Source of the DNA: Phyllobacterium myrsinacearum
GTDB taxonomy: Bacteria > Pseudomonadota > Alphaproteobacteria > Rhizobiales > Rhizobiaceae
Length of the DNA stretch: 64,000 nt
Direction: 5' to 3'
NCBI RefSeq assembly: GCF_002980555.1
Contig: NZ_PVBT01000007.1
Span: 265,920 to 329,919 of the forward strand
Shown here in pieces: positions 18,262 to 27,339 of the stretch. The notes below the pieces were generated by a model, which saw only the letters and a list, made by a program, of their open reading frames with translations, did no database searches and had not been told where the DNA came from. How positions within the stretch are numbered: the stretch's first letter is position 1; each line of letters opens with the position of its first letter. The position numbers were made by a program, and so were the translations under genes.

Positions 18262-19737
18262 TCATGATTGCAATTCCATCGCATCGATGGCTTTGGCCAA
18301 TCTGTGTTCCTCATTGTAATAGCGGGCGCGATCCCAGAATTTCGGCCGGCTTATGCCGGTTGAGACATGTTTTCCAATCAGCCGGCCATTCGCATCTTCG
18401 CCGTCGATGTCGTAAAGCATGAGGTCCTGGGTGATGATGACATCCCCTTCCATGCCAACAATTTCGGTCACATGCGTGATGCGGCGCGTGCCGTCGCGCA
18501 AACGGGCGGCCTGAATGATCACATCGACAGAACCAACGATGATCTCCCGCACCGTTCGCTGCGGCAGCGCAAACCCGCCCATGGCGATCATGGATTCCAT
18601 GCGGCTGAGACATTCGCGCGGGCTGTTGGCGTGGATGGTGCCCATCGACCCGTCATGACCGGTGTTCATGGCCGACAGAAGATCAAACACCTCCGGTCCG
18701 CGGACTTCGCCGACGATGATCCGCTCGGGACGCATGCGCAGGCAGTTCTTGACCAGGTCACGCATGGTGATCTCACCCTCACCCTCCAGATTGGCAGGAC
18801 GGGTTTCAAGGCGCACCACATGCGGCTGCTGCAGCTGAAGTTCGGCCGAATCCTCGCAGGTGATGATGCGCTCATCCCGGTCAATATAATTCGTCAGGCA
18901 GTTCAGGAGCGTGGTCTTGCCCGAACCGGTGCCGCCGGAGATGACGATGTTGCAGCGAACGCGTCCGATGATCTGAAGCAGCTCGGCACCCGGCGGCGAA
19001 ATCGCACCAAGGCGCACCAGCTGATCAAGTGTCAGTTTGTCTTTCTTGAACTTGCGGATGGTGAGCACCGGCCCATCGAGCGCAAGAGGCGGCGCGATGA
19101 CATTTACACGCGAGCCATCGGGAAGGCGCGCATCGCATATGGGACTGGATTCATCGACGCGGCGGCCAACCTGGCTGACAATGCGCTGGCAGATGTTCAG
19201 AAGCTGCTGGTTGTCGCGGAAGCGGACGCCCGATTCCTGGACCTTGCCAAGCACTTCAATATAGGTTTTGCGCGCACCGTTGACCATGATGTCGGCGATA
19301 TCGTCACGGGCGAGCAAAGGCTCCAGCGGACCATAGCCGAGCACATCATTGCAGATATCGTCGAGCAATTCCTCCTGCTCGGCGATCGACATGGCAAAAT
19401 TCTTGATGGCGATGATATCGTTGACGATATCGCGAATTTCCTCGCGCGCCACATCCGGATCAAGTTTGGACAGCTGAGAGAGATCGATCGTGTCGATCAG
19501 GGCCGTAAAAACCTGCGATTTTGTGTCGTAGTAGCTCTCGTTCTTTTCACGCTGCGGTGCGACCGGCTTGGGCGCCTGGTCGACGACCGCCAGACGCTTT
19601 ACCTCGCCAATATCCCGCGGCTTTGCCGCTTCCGCGGCAAGCGGAGCATGACCCATGGGCAACGCCGTCTCAAGCGCAAGCGCCCGGAACTCCTGGACAG
19701 GGCGCCCTTCGCCCGTACTGCCGCGTTTGCCGAACAT
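18262..19737 (-). CDS. cpaF: tad pilus assembly ATPase CpaF/TadA
   Basis: A 491-residue secretion-superfamily hexameric ATPase that drives Flp pilus assembly from the cytoplasmic face. Walker A is [13 protein letters not shown] near residue 270, the Asp box is CEDSAELQL, and Walker B is RIIVGEVRG near 345. The His box motif [11 protein letters not shown] follows. The first 80 residues are variable, as is usual. It lies within the minus-strand cpa run with short spacers. Confidence 0.97.
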   Translation of the reverse strand: MFGKRGSTGEGRPVQEFRALALETALPMGHAPLAAEAAKPRDIGEVKRLAVVDQAPKPVAPQREKNESYYDTKSQVFTALIDTIDLSQLSKLDPDVAREEIRDIVNDIIAIKNFAMSIAEQEELLDDICNDVLGYGPLEPLLARDDIADIMVNGARKTYIEVLGKVQESGVRFRDNQQLLNICQRIVSQVGRRVDESSPICDARLPDGSRVNVIAPPLALDGPVLTIRKFKKDKLTLDQLVRLGAISPPGAELLQIIGRVRCNIVISGGTGSGKTTLLNCLTNYIDRDERIITCEDSAELQLQQPHVVRLETRPANLEGEGEITMRDLVKNCLRMRPERIIVGEVRGPEVFDLLSAMNTGHDGSMGTIHANSPRECLSRMESMIAMGGFALPQRTVREIIVGSVDVIIQAARLRDGTRRITHVTEIVGMEGDVIITQDLMLYDIDGEDANGRLIGKHVSTGISRPKFWDRARYYNEEHRLAKAIDAMELQS

Positions 19738-19755
19738 GGCTCTATTCCTTCATCG

Positions 19756-21039
19756 TCATTTCTTGCGCTTCAGCTTGGACAAAACCGCGGAAAGCACCGG
19801 CTTCCGCTTGGCCTTCAGCTCCAGCCGTCCCGTCAGGATGTGGGCAATCTCATTGATGTTCTGGACAATCGCATTGGCGGAATCGGTCTCGGCGAGCATC
19901 CGTCCGTTGTTTGCCGCGTTCCCGAACAATGCAGGCTCGAAAGGAATGACGCCGATCGGCATGATTCCCAGCGGACTGCAGAAATCGGCAGGCGCGATCT
20001 CCGGCCGTTTGGGAATTCCGACCTGATTGAGAATGAGACGCGGCGGTCCATCGTTCGGGCGCAGCTGTTTCAAGGTGTCCAGCAGGTTTTTAGTGTTGCG
20101 CAGATTCGCCAATTCCGGCGATGCGACGATCACGATCTCATCTGCACGCGCCAGGGTTGTGCGGGTCCAGCCGTTCCAGGTGTGGGGAATATCCAGAATG
20201 ACATGCGGCACGGACCTTTGAGCCACGTCGATCAGATGGGCAAAGGAATCCTCGCGGAAATCGAACACGCGGTCCAGGGTTGATGGCGCTGCCAGCAGTG
20301 ACAGGTTTTCAGCGCATTGCGCCAGCAGCCGGTCCAGGTAAACGTCATCGATGCGTTCGGGTGAAAATACTGCTTCCGCTATGCCTTGCGGCGGGTCCTG
20401 GTCGAAATTGATGTTGGCAGTGCCATAGGGCAGATCCATATCGGCAATGACCACCTCGTTCTTGAAAAGCGAGGAGATGCACCATGCGATGTTGTGCGAC
20501 ATCGTCGAAGCGCCGACGCCGCCCTTTGCGCCGATAAACGCAATGGAGCTTCCCAGCGGCTTTGCGTCGGGATCGACAAAAAGACCGCCGATCACGCCAA
20601 TGATATCGGCCAGATTAACCGGTGCGACCATATATTCCGAAATGCCATTGCGCATCAGTTCGCGGTAAAGCCAAACGTCATTGTAATGCCCGATGACCAC
20701 CACTTTGGTGCTTGGATCGCAAACCTCGGACAGGGCGGTGAGCTGTTCCAGCATGTCGCGCGGGGCAGCCGATGATTCCAGAACAATCAGATTGGGTGTC
20801 GGCACCGTCTGAAAGAGTTCAACTGCTGTCGCTATTCCACCCATGTGAAGCTGTGCATGTGTTTTCGCCATGCGGCGGTCTTCGCTTGCATGCGATATCT
20901 GCTGTGCAACAGCATCGCTCTCGCAAAATGCCTGTATTGAAATTCGGGGAATTGGCCGGAAAGCGTGCAGGCCCGCACCAGCCGGCCGGCCATCGCCATC
21001 CCCGAATTGATTGTCTGTTTCAAAGGCCAACTGGCTCAT
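19756..21039 (-). CDS. cpaE: tad pilus localisation ATPase CpaE/TadZ
   Basis: A 427-residue ParA/MinD-superfamily protein. The N-terminal part (about 55-165) is receiver-like without a typical phosphorylation pocket. The C-terminal ATPase starts with the deviant Walker A AKGGVGASTMSHNIAW near residue 175 and has the AEDIVIVASPELANLRNTKN-type segment later. TadZ/CpaE marks the cell pole or assembly site for the pilus. The C-terminal basic tail ends KLKRKK. Confidence 0.94.
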   Translation of the reverse strand: MSQLAFETDNQFGDGDGRPAGAGLHAFRPIPRISIQAFCESDAVAQQISHASEDRRMAKTHAQLHMGGIATAVELFQTVPTPNLIVLESSAAPRDMLEQLTALSEVCDPSTKVVVIGHYNDVWLYRELMRNGISEYMVAPVNLADIIGVIGGLFVDPDAKPLGSSIAFIGAKGGVGASTMSHNIAWCISSLFKNEVVIADMDLPYGTANINFDQDPPQGIAEAVFSPERIDDVYLDRLLAQCAENLSLLAAPSTLDRVFDFREDSFAHLIDVAQRSVPHVILDIPHTWNGWTRTTLARADEIVIVASPELANLRNTKNLLDTLKQLRPNDGPPRLILNQVGIPKRPEIAPADFCSPLGIMPIGVIPFEPALFGNAANNGRMLAETDSANAIVQNINEIAHILTGRLELKAKRKPVLSAVLSKLKRKK

Positions 21040-21079
21040 CGTAGAATTCCGTGTTTTGTCGAAAGGTCTCTTTCAGCAA

Positions 21080-21778
21080 TTAGTACTGGACTTCCTGCCT
21101 GATGATCGGGGTGGGAGGCGTGGCATTTCTGTAGGCATCGATCACTTTGCCGCGACGCTCCGCATCGATCGTCGTTGTCGCCCTTGGCCCGAGGAGATCC
21201 GCGGGGTTGGCTATCTGCGCCGCCAGATTGTTCTGGCTGGCGCAACCAAAATTGGCATAGTGCTTGTTCTCCGCCGTATCGAGCAGATCCTTGGGCCACT
21301 GGCCGCACGGCCCGGTCGAGGCCGTCATGGCCGAGTAGGACAAACGGATAGGCGCCGATTCATCCGAGGCAGCCCGATACCGCTCACTGGAGATATTGAA
21401 CGGCTTGACCCCGCTCCGGCGCAACACGGCAACAATGTCCTCGCGCAGGCGGCCCGCAGCGTGCTCGTTTGGCGTGCCCGACGGCAGCAGTATGTGAATG
21501 ACGCCCGAACCGTTGGCATGATAATTGGTCAGAACATTCTGCACGATGCTGCGCTGGGTGATCGACAACCTGTTGTCGGCATGACCCACCGGGATGTCGG
21601 CAACCTGCTCTTTTTCAGAGATGACAATGGGATGGTTGGTCCGATAGTCGTCGGGGATGCTCCCGACGGTTGTGCTGCGGTCTGCACATCCCGCAAGCAG
21701 AGCGACGGCGAGAAGGGCAAGCACCGGTTTCACCGGCTTGGATTTCCTGAGGGCTGACATGGCGGGGTCCTTGCTCAT
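21080..21778 (-). CDS. cpaD: tad pilus outer-membrane lipoprotein CpaD
   Basis: A 232-residue CpaD-family lipoprotein. The signal region VLALLAVALLAGC provides a lipobox LAGC near residue 31. CpaD supports the CpaC secretin. The domain contains LPSGTPNEHAAGRLREDIV, a family hallmark. Its ATG overlaps the cpaC stop by ATGA; an ATG six codons in is an alternative start. Confidence 0.92.
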   Translation of the reverse strand: MSKDPAMSALRKSKPVKPVLALLAVALLAGCADRSTTVGSIPDDYRTNHPIVISEKEQVADIPVGHADNRLSITQRSIVQNVLTNYHANGSGVIHILLPSGTPNEHAAGRLREDIVAVLRRSGVKPFNISSERYRAASDESAPIRLSYSAMTASTGPCGQWPKDLLDTAENKHYANFGCASQNNLAAQIANPADLLGPRATTTIDAERRGKVIDAYRNATPPTPIIRQEVQY

Positions 21779-23334
21779 TTGTAGATGTATCCGACAACGC
21801 CCTCATACCGGCCGGCCGGCGGGGTGGCCGCTTTCGTTCCATAGACCCGGTTGACTTTACCGAGGAACATGCCGGCCGCATCGCTGGCAAGATTGAGATT
21901 ATCATCAGGCCGGGCAAGGGCGGTCCGGGCAACCGGCCGTACCAGATAGGGTGTGATAATGATGACAAGTTCCGTCTCGTTGCGCACGAATTCGCGGCTG
22001 CGGAACAGCGTGCCGAGGACCGGTATTTTGGACAGCCCGGGAAGGCCTGAGATAGCTTGTCGCGCATCATCCCGCATCAAGCCGGCAATCATCATGGATC
22101 CGCCGGAGGGAAGCTCCACAGTCGTGTCAGCCAGGCGCTTGCGGATGGATATGACGTTGGTCGAAGGTTTTCGTTGCCCAACGCTCAGGGATGCCGATCC
22201 TTCCAGTGTCGGTTCGGAAACAGATGTACGCACTTTGAGACTGATCCGTCCCGGCGATAGAACCACGGGAACAAATTCAAGGCCAATGCCGTAGTCGATC
22301 TTGCCGATGTTGTAGGTGACTTTTCCCTTGTCATCGACATCCGAGCCATTGATCATGTTGTATTCGCCGCCGACACGGAACGTGGCTTTTTCCCCCGAGA
22401 TCGCCGTCAGCGTCGGTTCCGCCAGCGTTTTCATCACGCCAGCCAGTTCCATGGCATTGATATAGGAGTCGATCGTGGCACTGCCGATCGAAATGGGAAT
22501 GCTTGCACCGGAACTGCTCAGGCCCTTCCCGACAAGGGAGGCCAAATTTTCCGAGCCGAACAGGATGCCGTCGGATTTCGTGGATCCAACCATGTTGACG
22601 CCGAGCTGTTTCATCACGGAACGGCTGACTTCCGCAACCGTGACCTTCAGCGTCACCTGATCTTCGCCGGCGATCTGGATCAGATTGACGATCTTGCTCT
22701 TCTGCCGCGCCTCATTCGGGTCACCAATGACAACGCTGGTATTGCCGTTGCCGCCGCCAGCCGCATTCTGCTGATACTGGCCCGTGGTCGCTTCACCGCC
22801 GGTGACCAGGAGGGTCGCAAGATCCGTGGCCCGCTTGGCGTCAAGCGGCGTCTGCACCGTTCCGGTCAGGATCACATTGTCGTTCAACAGTTCGACCTTG
22901 ATATCGGAATCCGGGATATATTTTTTCAGGCTGCCCTCAAGGCCGGCGACATCACGTTCGATCACCAGATCGAAACTGGCCAGCTGTTCGCCGTTCGGCC
23001 CAAAGACGAAAACATTGGTCTGGCCGACCTGTTTACCGAAGAGATAGATGCGGCGCGCCGTCCGGGTCACTGCATCGGCCACGGTCGGATTGGCGACAAG
23101 GATATCGTAAGCATCCGCCGGAAGATCGACCACCAGGGATTTGTTGAGCGCAAGATTGATCCGCTTTGTCGCGCCCTGCCCCTGGTTCAACTTGACGATG
23201 TTGCTTTGCGCCACGGCCGCTGTCTGAATCGGCAAGGAAGCAATGCTGCAGCCAACAGCGACAAGTCCGGCTTTCCAATACCGGTGTGCGCGATGGCCAG
23301 GTTGCCCCATTGTGAACATTGCTCCGAAACCCAT
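21775..23334 (-). CDS. cpaC: tad pilus outer-membrane secretin CpaC/RcpA
   Basis: A 519-residue secretin that forms the outer-membrane channel of the pilus. After a long signal peptide (cleavage near TAAVA|Q) comes the pilus N-terminal domain (LNKSLVVDLPADAYDILVA), then a BON domain, then the secretin domain (about 260-450) with SGGSMMIAGLMRDDARQAIS. It starts one base after the cpaB stop. A start five codons downstream (MFTMGQ) is also possible. Confidence 0.95.
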   Translation of the reverse strand: MGFGAMFTMGQPGHRAHRYWKAGLVAVGCSIASLPIQTAAVAQSNIVKLNQGQGATKRINLALNKSLVVDLPADAYDILVANPTVADAVTRTARRIYLFGKQVGQTNVFVFGPNGEQLASFDLVIERDVAGLEGSLKKYIPDSDIKVELLNDNVILTGTVQTPLDAKRATDLATLLVTGGEATTGQYQQNAAGGGNGNTSVVIGDPNEARQKSKIVNLIQIAGEDQVTLKVTVAEVSRSVMKQLGVNMVGSTKSDGILFGSENLASLVGKGLSSSGASIPISIGSATIDSYINAMELAGVMKTLAEPTLTAISGEKATFRVGGEYNMINGSDVDDKGKVTYNIGKIDYGIGLEFVPVVLSPGRISLKVRTSVSEPTLEGSASLSVGQRKPSTNVISIRKRLADTTVELPSGGSMMIAGLMRDDARQAISGLPGLSKIPVLGTLFRSREFVRNETELVIIITPYLVRPVARTALARPDDNLNLASDAAGMFLGKVNRVYGTKAATPPAGRYEGVVGYIYK

Positions 23335-23335
23335 T

Positions 23336-24136
23336 TTATTTGCGCCCCAATATTTCAGTGACAGTCCCGGATTTGATCAGCTTGACGTTCCCGGCCCGGC
23401 CGGGTGAATTGACGAGATATTCCGCACCCGGCCCCGTCGGCTCCTGTGCATCCTGCAGGGACCGCAGCACCAATGTCATGCGGCTGGCCATCTGCTGGGC
23501 CACTGCCAGTATCTCCGCCTGCTGCGGCGTGAGCTCGAGCGTTGCCGTGGATCCGACCTTGTTCTTCTGGCCTGTTTCGTCTTCCTGGATAGTCTGGTCG
23601 ATGGCGAGAACCCGGACATTGCTCAAAATGGTCTCGGTGGCGAACTGCTTCTGTTCGCCTTCGATCTGCCGGATCATGATCACATCGACATAATCATTGG
23701 GCAGGATGAAGCCACCCGCCGACGTATCCGCAGCAATCTGCGTGGCCACGGCGCGCATCCCGGATGGCAACTGCGCGGACATGAAACTCTGGCCCTTGCC
23801 GATCAGCTTGGCTTCCCGAATGGGTTCTCCCGGAAATATCTGCAACCGCACGGTGGAGCCGCGCAATTCTTCCTCGGCATTGGGCCGGTCCGCGCGCTTG
23901 ATGTAGCCATCGGCCAGGGCAGATACCGGCCAGGGTTGCCAGCGCATCTGGTTTCGCATTTCGGCGCCGACACCAAGCCCGTCCGTGGCAACCAGCACGT
24001 CCTGTAATTCAATCTGAGGTAGCGGAACCGTTTGCACGACGACCGGCACATCGGGCTTCATATTCGTCGCGATATAGCCAGCCGCACCGGCGGCCGAAAT
24101 CGCCACGATGAGAATAACAACGCGTGCCTTTTGCAT
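23336..24136 (-). CDS. cpaB: tad pilus assembly protein CpaB/RcpC
   Basis: A 266-residue periplasmic pilus assembly protein. One N-terminal membrane segment (VVILIVAISAAGAAGYIA) is followed by a SAF domain near residues 45-110 with IFPGEPIREAKLIG, and the family motif AVATQIAADTSAGGFILPND. CpaB/RcpC is thought to help the secretin contact peptidoglycan or the inner membrane platform. First gene after a 190-bp gap from cpaA, so it may have its own promoter. Confidence 0.94.
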   Translation of the reverse strand: MQKARVVILIVAISAAGAAGYIATNMKPDVPVVVQTVPLPQIELQDVLVATDGLGVGAEMRNQMRWQPWPVSALADGYIKRADRPNAEEELRGSTVRLQIFPGEPIREAKLIGKGQSFMSAQLPSGMRAVATQIAADTSAGGFILPNDYVDVIMIRQIEGEQKQFATETILSNVRVLAIDQTIQEDETGQKNKVGSTATLELTPQQAEILAVAQQMASRMTLVLRSLQDAQEPTGPGAEYLVNSPGRAGNVKLIKSGTVTEILGRK

Positions 24137-24204
24137 CGATGAACCCCAATAGACTTTTGTCTAATTTACCCAGGGTTGCACCTTGACTTGGCAATCGTGT
24201 AATT

Positions 24205-24224
24205 ATGGTTAACAGTTTACTTAA
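24205..24224 (-). promoter_or_regulatory. CtrA-like site upstream of cpaB
   Basis: On the minus strand this reads TTAA, eight bases, then TTAACCAT. The second half equals the CtrA half-site described in Caulobacter, but spacing is N8 instead of N7. It lies about 70-90 bp upstream of the cpaB start in a gene-free gap. Motif match only. Confidence 0.3.
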
Positions 24225-24325
24225 AAGGACAAAAAACGACGCTCGCCGGCATTCGGTTGTACCGCCTGCAGGGAAGCTGCACTGTTTTCACGGTAAATCG
24301 ATCGGTGAACGGGGAAGGCCCGCCG

Positions 24326-24850
24326 TCAGGCATGGGCCAACCGGTCTATCACCCAGACGCACAGGGGTGACGACGGAAACATGATGAGGCCGGCAGCGCC
24401 AAGGGCAACACCGTAGGGAACACCTTCGTTCTTCTGTGCCAGCCGGTGCATGAAGTTGAAGCGGCCGGCATATGCGATAGCGAAATGCGAGCTGCGATAT
24501 TTGAGGATGGCCAGGGTAAGCGCGCCGCCGAGCAGCGACATGAAAAGCAGGTAGCCGGCCAATTCCACATTCCAACCCATCCAGACCGCCGTGGCGGTCA
24601 TGAGCTTGGCATCGCCGCCGCCCATCGTTCCCATTGCAAACAGCAGGAACGTGACGGCAAGCACCACGGCTCCGGCGGCAAAATGCAGTCCATAAATATC
24701 CCAGGGCATTCCGGTCATGGGCGCCAGAACGGCAAAGGCGGCAAGGAGTATAAGCGATACACGATTTTGGATCGTCATCGACAAAAGATCCGATATCCCG
24801 GCAAAGGCCATGGCGAAGGGGAAAACGATCAATATCGCAGCTTCAATCAT
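24326..24850 (-). CDS. cpaA: prepilin peptidase CpaA (A24)
   Basis: A 174-residue multi-pass inner-membrane aspartic peptidase that cleaves the Flp prepilin and TadE-like pseudopilins. The two catalytic Asp residues are visible in GISDLLSM near residue 20 and in the GGGDAKLM motif near 79. It is the short, peptidase-only form without the N-methylation domain. It sits between flp and cpaB. Confidence 0.93.
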   Translation of the reverse strand: MIEAAILIVFPFAMAFAGISDLLSMTIQNRVSLILLAAFAVLAPMTGMPWDIYGLHFAAGAVVLAVTFLLFAMGTMGGGDAKLMTATAVWMGWNVELAGYLLFMSLLGGALTLAILKYRSSHFAIAYAGRFNFMHRLAQKNEGVPYGVALGAAGLIMFPSSPLCVWVIDRLAHA

Positions 24851-24911
24851 CGCGCCGTTCCATCAAACCGGGTGGCGGAAGCGTTCCACATATCAACACC
24901 ACCCAGGACAT

Positions 24912-25121
24912 TCATTTGCTCGCATTGCCTACGGTTGTCGCAACGCCATCATAGGTTGTCTGTACTGCGGTCCCGAGCGCACCGGCGCCGGCGACGATGC
25001 CAAGGGAAATGATACCGGCAATCAACGCATATTCTATGGCTGTCGCGCCCGACCGGTTCCGGGGAAAATCCGTGAATACATTGCCATCTGACGGAGCGAG
25101 GCGCCTTGCATTGAACATCAT
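24912..25121 (-). CDS. flp: Flp-family type IVb pilin
   Basis: A 69-residue pilin precursor. ATG 25121 is chosen because GGGGGAG lies just upstream; a second ATG follows directly. The class III leader ends at SG|ATAIEYALIA, the flp motif with Glu5 and Tyr6 of the mature pilin. The hydrophobic helix LIAGIISLGIVAGAGALG follows. This is the major pilin of the tad pilus and the first gene of the minus-strand run. Confidence 0.93.
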   Translation of the reverse strand: MMFNARRLAPSDGNVFTDFPRNRSGATAIEYALIAGIISLGIVAGAGALGTAVQTTYDGVATTVGNASK

Positions 25122-25395
25122 GATCTCCCCCGCATGCCTGCTATCCTTGACAGTGGCTGACTTCGTAACGTGATGTCCTCGACAATATCCGCTGCGCATT
25201 GCTTTCAGCTTAAGAAAGACCGTTAGGAAAAGATGAAGGCGAACCGTAAAATCCCGCGTTTCGCCATGCCCGGCCGCTCCGCCGCCACGGATGGTGCCCA
25301 CGAGGCAATTATACTTAACGATAAGTTCACGGGGTTAAGCCTTCTTTCACCAATCATCGGCATCGTTCATCCAACGATTTGCGAAGGGCACTCCC

Positions 25396-25833
25396 ATGGT
25401 TCGATACAACGGCCAACGACGTTTCGGTCGGCATGCAACAATGATCGCACTCATGCTCGCGGCCGTCCTGTCCGGGAGGGCGCAGGCCGATACGGGCATT
25501 CACGTGGTCATGAACCAGGCAACCGTGCTGAAACTTGCCCGTCCCGCCGATACGGTCGTGGTCGGCGATCCTGAAATAGCGGATGCCGTTGTCAAGGATT
25601 CCCGAACCGTCGTGTTGACGGGAAAGGGATTTGGCATGACCAATATCGTGATCATGGACGCTGAAGGCGGGGCGATCGTTGACGATCAGGTTCTGGTCAG
25701 CCGCAGTGTTGCCAATACCGTGCGCGTTTACCGGCGCGCCTATGTGCAAACACTCTCCTGCTCTCCCTTCTGCGAGATATCCCAGAAGACGAATGCGGAA
25801 AAGAAATCCGACACGGAAATCGGCGGGAACTGA
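25396..25833 (+). CDS. stand-alone pilus-assembly N-terminal-domain protein
   Basis: A 145-residue secreted protein: signal peptide to about residue 31 (SGRAQA|DTG), then one pilus-formation N-terminal domain, the same one that begins CpaC (MNQATVLKLARPADTVVVGDPEIAD and VVLTGKGFGMTNIVIMDAEG). The secretin part is absent. The C-terminal 35 residues are polar and contain two cysteines in LSCSPFCEI, which could form a disulfide. It is divergent from flp and precedes the TadE-like genes, so a role in the pilus is likely but its task is unknown. Confidence 0.85.
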   Translation: MVRYNGQRRFGRHATMIALMLAAVLSGRAQADTGIHVVMNQATVLKLARPADTVVVGDPEIADAVVKDSRTVVLTGKGFGMTNIVIMDAEGGAIVDDQVLVSRSVANTVRVYRRAYVQTLSCSPFCEISQKTNAEKKSDTEIGGN

Positions 25834-25972
25834 CCGGCTTGTCGTGACCGCTTGCATCACGGTTGAGAAAGCGTGAATTCAGGCATCACAATTTGCACTT
25901 TCCTTCACACGAGATTCTAATATCTGCCTGATAGAGCTGTGTCCGTTGCGGGGAGACGGAGAAGGTCCAGTG

Positions 25973-26572
25973 ATGATGAAGGCAGCAGTCAGGGATGAAC
26001 CACGCGGAAATTCCGATTTGCCGGAAAGCAGGCGTCCCGCCGGAAAAGGCTCGCTGCCCGCGCGGTTCTGCAAACACAATCGCGGCAGCGTCGCCATTGA
26101 ATTTGCTATGATCGCCCTTCCCTTCTTTCTCCTGATCTTTGCCGTTGTCGAAGTCACCCTCAGCTTCACCGCCGAACAGGTCATGTCCAACGCCGTTGAC
26201 GATATTTCGCGCCAGCTGCGCACCGGGCAATTGAAGACAACGGATGTCAGCGACGCCACAAAACTGAAAGCGCGGATTTGCCCCCAATTGTTCATGGCCG
26301 CCACGCCCTGCCCCGATCTCGAGGTTGATCTGCAGACCTATGCGACGTTCAAAACCGTACCCACGACAATCCCGCTCAAATCGGACAATGACGTCGATGT
26401 CAGCGCTCTGAAAGTCAATCCGGGCGGTGCTGGTACGATCAATCAGCTGCGGATTTTCTACCGCTGGCCCATTTTGACCGATTTGATGAAGACCCGTATC
26501 GCAAGCATACAGAGTCAGGGCAAAACCCTGCTGTTCTCCACCGTCACCTGGCAAAATGAGCCTTACCTCTGA
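25973..26572 (+). CDS. TadE-like pseudopilin, first copy
   Basis: About 199 residues. A basic N-terminal stretch of about 40 residues precedes a TadE-like motif NRGSVAIEFAMIALPFFLLI, with the prepilin cleavage expected after the Gly and Glu in the +5 region. The rest is a periplasmic domain. Starts at ATG 25973, ATG 25976 or GTG 25970 are all possible after AGAAGG. The stop overlaps the start of the next TadE-like gene (TGATG). Such pseudopilins are processed by CpaA and needed for pilus assembly. Confidence 0.85.
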   Translation: MMKAAVRDEPRGNSDLPESRRPAGKGSLPARFCKHNRGSVAIEFAMIALPFFLLIFAVVEVTLSFTAEQVMSNAVDDISRQLRTGQLKTTDVSDATKLKARICPQLFMAATPCPDLEVDLQTYATFKTVPTTIPLKSDNDVDVSALKVNPGGAGTINQLRIFYRWPILTDLMKTRIASIQSQGKTLLFSTVTWQNEPYL

Positions 26573-27240
26573 TGCGCCGCCAAGCAACCGATCATCTGTT
26601 TTCTTCCGCGAAGGCTTCTGCCATGCCGGCATTCAAAAAAATACGTGAAAAAATGGCTGCTTCTACGCGTAACCTGGTTGCGTTCGGCAAAGACCGCCGG
26701 GGTATTGCCGCGCTGGAATTTGCGTTGATCGCGCCGGTGATGATCATGCTTCTTCTGGGGAGCATTGAAATCACCAACGGTTTCGACGTGAACAAGAAGC
26801 TGGCGCGGGCCGGAGCGATGGTGGGCGATCTGGTCACGCAGCAACAATCCATCACCAAGGAAAAGATCGCCGATATCATGGAAATCGGGACCTCCATCCT
26901 CTTGCCCTATCGCCGCGACCTGCCGACCATCACCATTGCGTCCATCACTGTCGACGCGAACGGCAACGCCACGGTTGCCTGGTCGCAGCGCAAACAGGGT
27001 CAGGCCATCTCAACGCCCTATACCAAGGGCAGCGCCATCACCATCGATCCCAACCTGAAGATTCCCACGTCAAACTTTGTTCGCGTTGAAACCAGCATCG
27101 CCTATATCCCGCTCATTGCCTGGACAATGAAAGACACCGTGAAAACTTCAATAGGCACCAGCGGGCCGGGTATCGCCATGGGCAAGATGATCTATGGCCG
27201 GATCCGCCAGGGAGATGCGGTGGCTTGCACCAATTGCTGA
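26572..27240 (+). CDS. TadE-like pseudopilin, second copy
   Basis: A 222-residue protein with a long basic leader (about 50 residues) and the TadE-like motif DRRGIAALEFALIAPVMIML, followed by a periplasmic domain with few landmarks. An internal ATG at residue 18 (MPAFKKIREK) could also start it. It overlaps the preceding gene by one base. In other tad loci this position holds tadE then tadF or tadG; no von Willebrand factor TadG is present here. Confidence 0.85.
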   Translation: MRRQATDHLFSSAKASAMPAFKKIREKMAASTRNLVAFGKDRRGIAALEFALIAPVMIMLLLGSIEITNGFDVNKKLARAGAMVGDLVTQQQSITKEKIADIMEIGTSILLPYRRDLPTITIASITVDANGNATVAWSQRKQGQAISTPYTKGSAITIDPNLKIPTSNFVRVETSIAYIPLIAWTMKDTVKTSIGTSGPGIAMGKMIYGRIRQGDAVACTNC

Positions 27241-27276
27241 AACATCGGCGCCAGCCTTAACAGCCGCCCCGCGCAC

Positions 27277-27336
27277 ATGATGTTTGTCATCAGCGTCAGT
27301 TTCACCTATCTGTGGATTCTGGTTCTGATGGAGTGA
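27277..27336 (+). CDS. possible 19-residue leader peptide before deoB
   Basis: ATG-ATG start, 19 mostly hydrophobic residues (MMFVISVSFTYLWILVLME), stop TGA three bases before the deoB ATG. The end of this mini-ORF supplies the GGAGTGAGG ribosome-binding sequence of deoB, so translational coupling is possible. No clear ribosome-binding site precedes it, so it may not be translated. Confidence 0.25.
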   Translation: MMFVISVSFTYLWILVLME

Positions 27337-27339
27337 GGC

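Noticed and set aside
18367-20283. 638-codon open frame on the plus strand
   Set aside because: It is antisense to cpaF and cpaE, which carry intact motifs. Long antisense frames are expected in GC-rich genes, and the translation has no recognisable domain.
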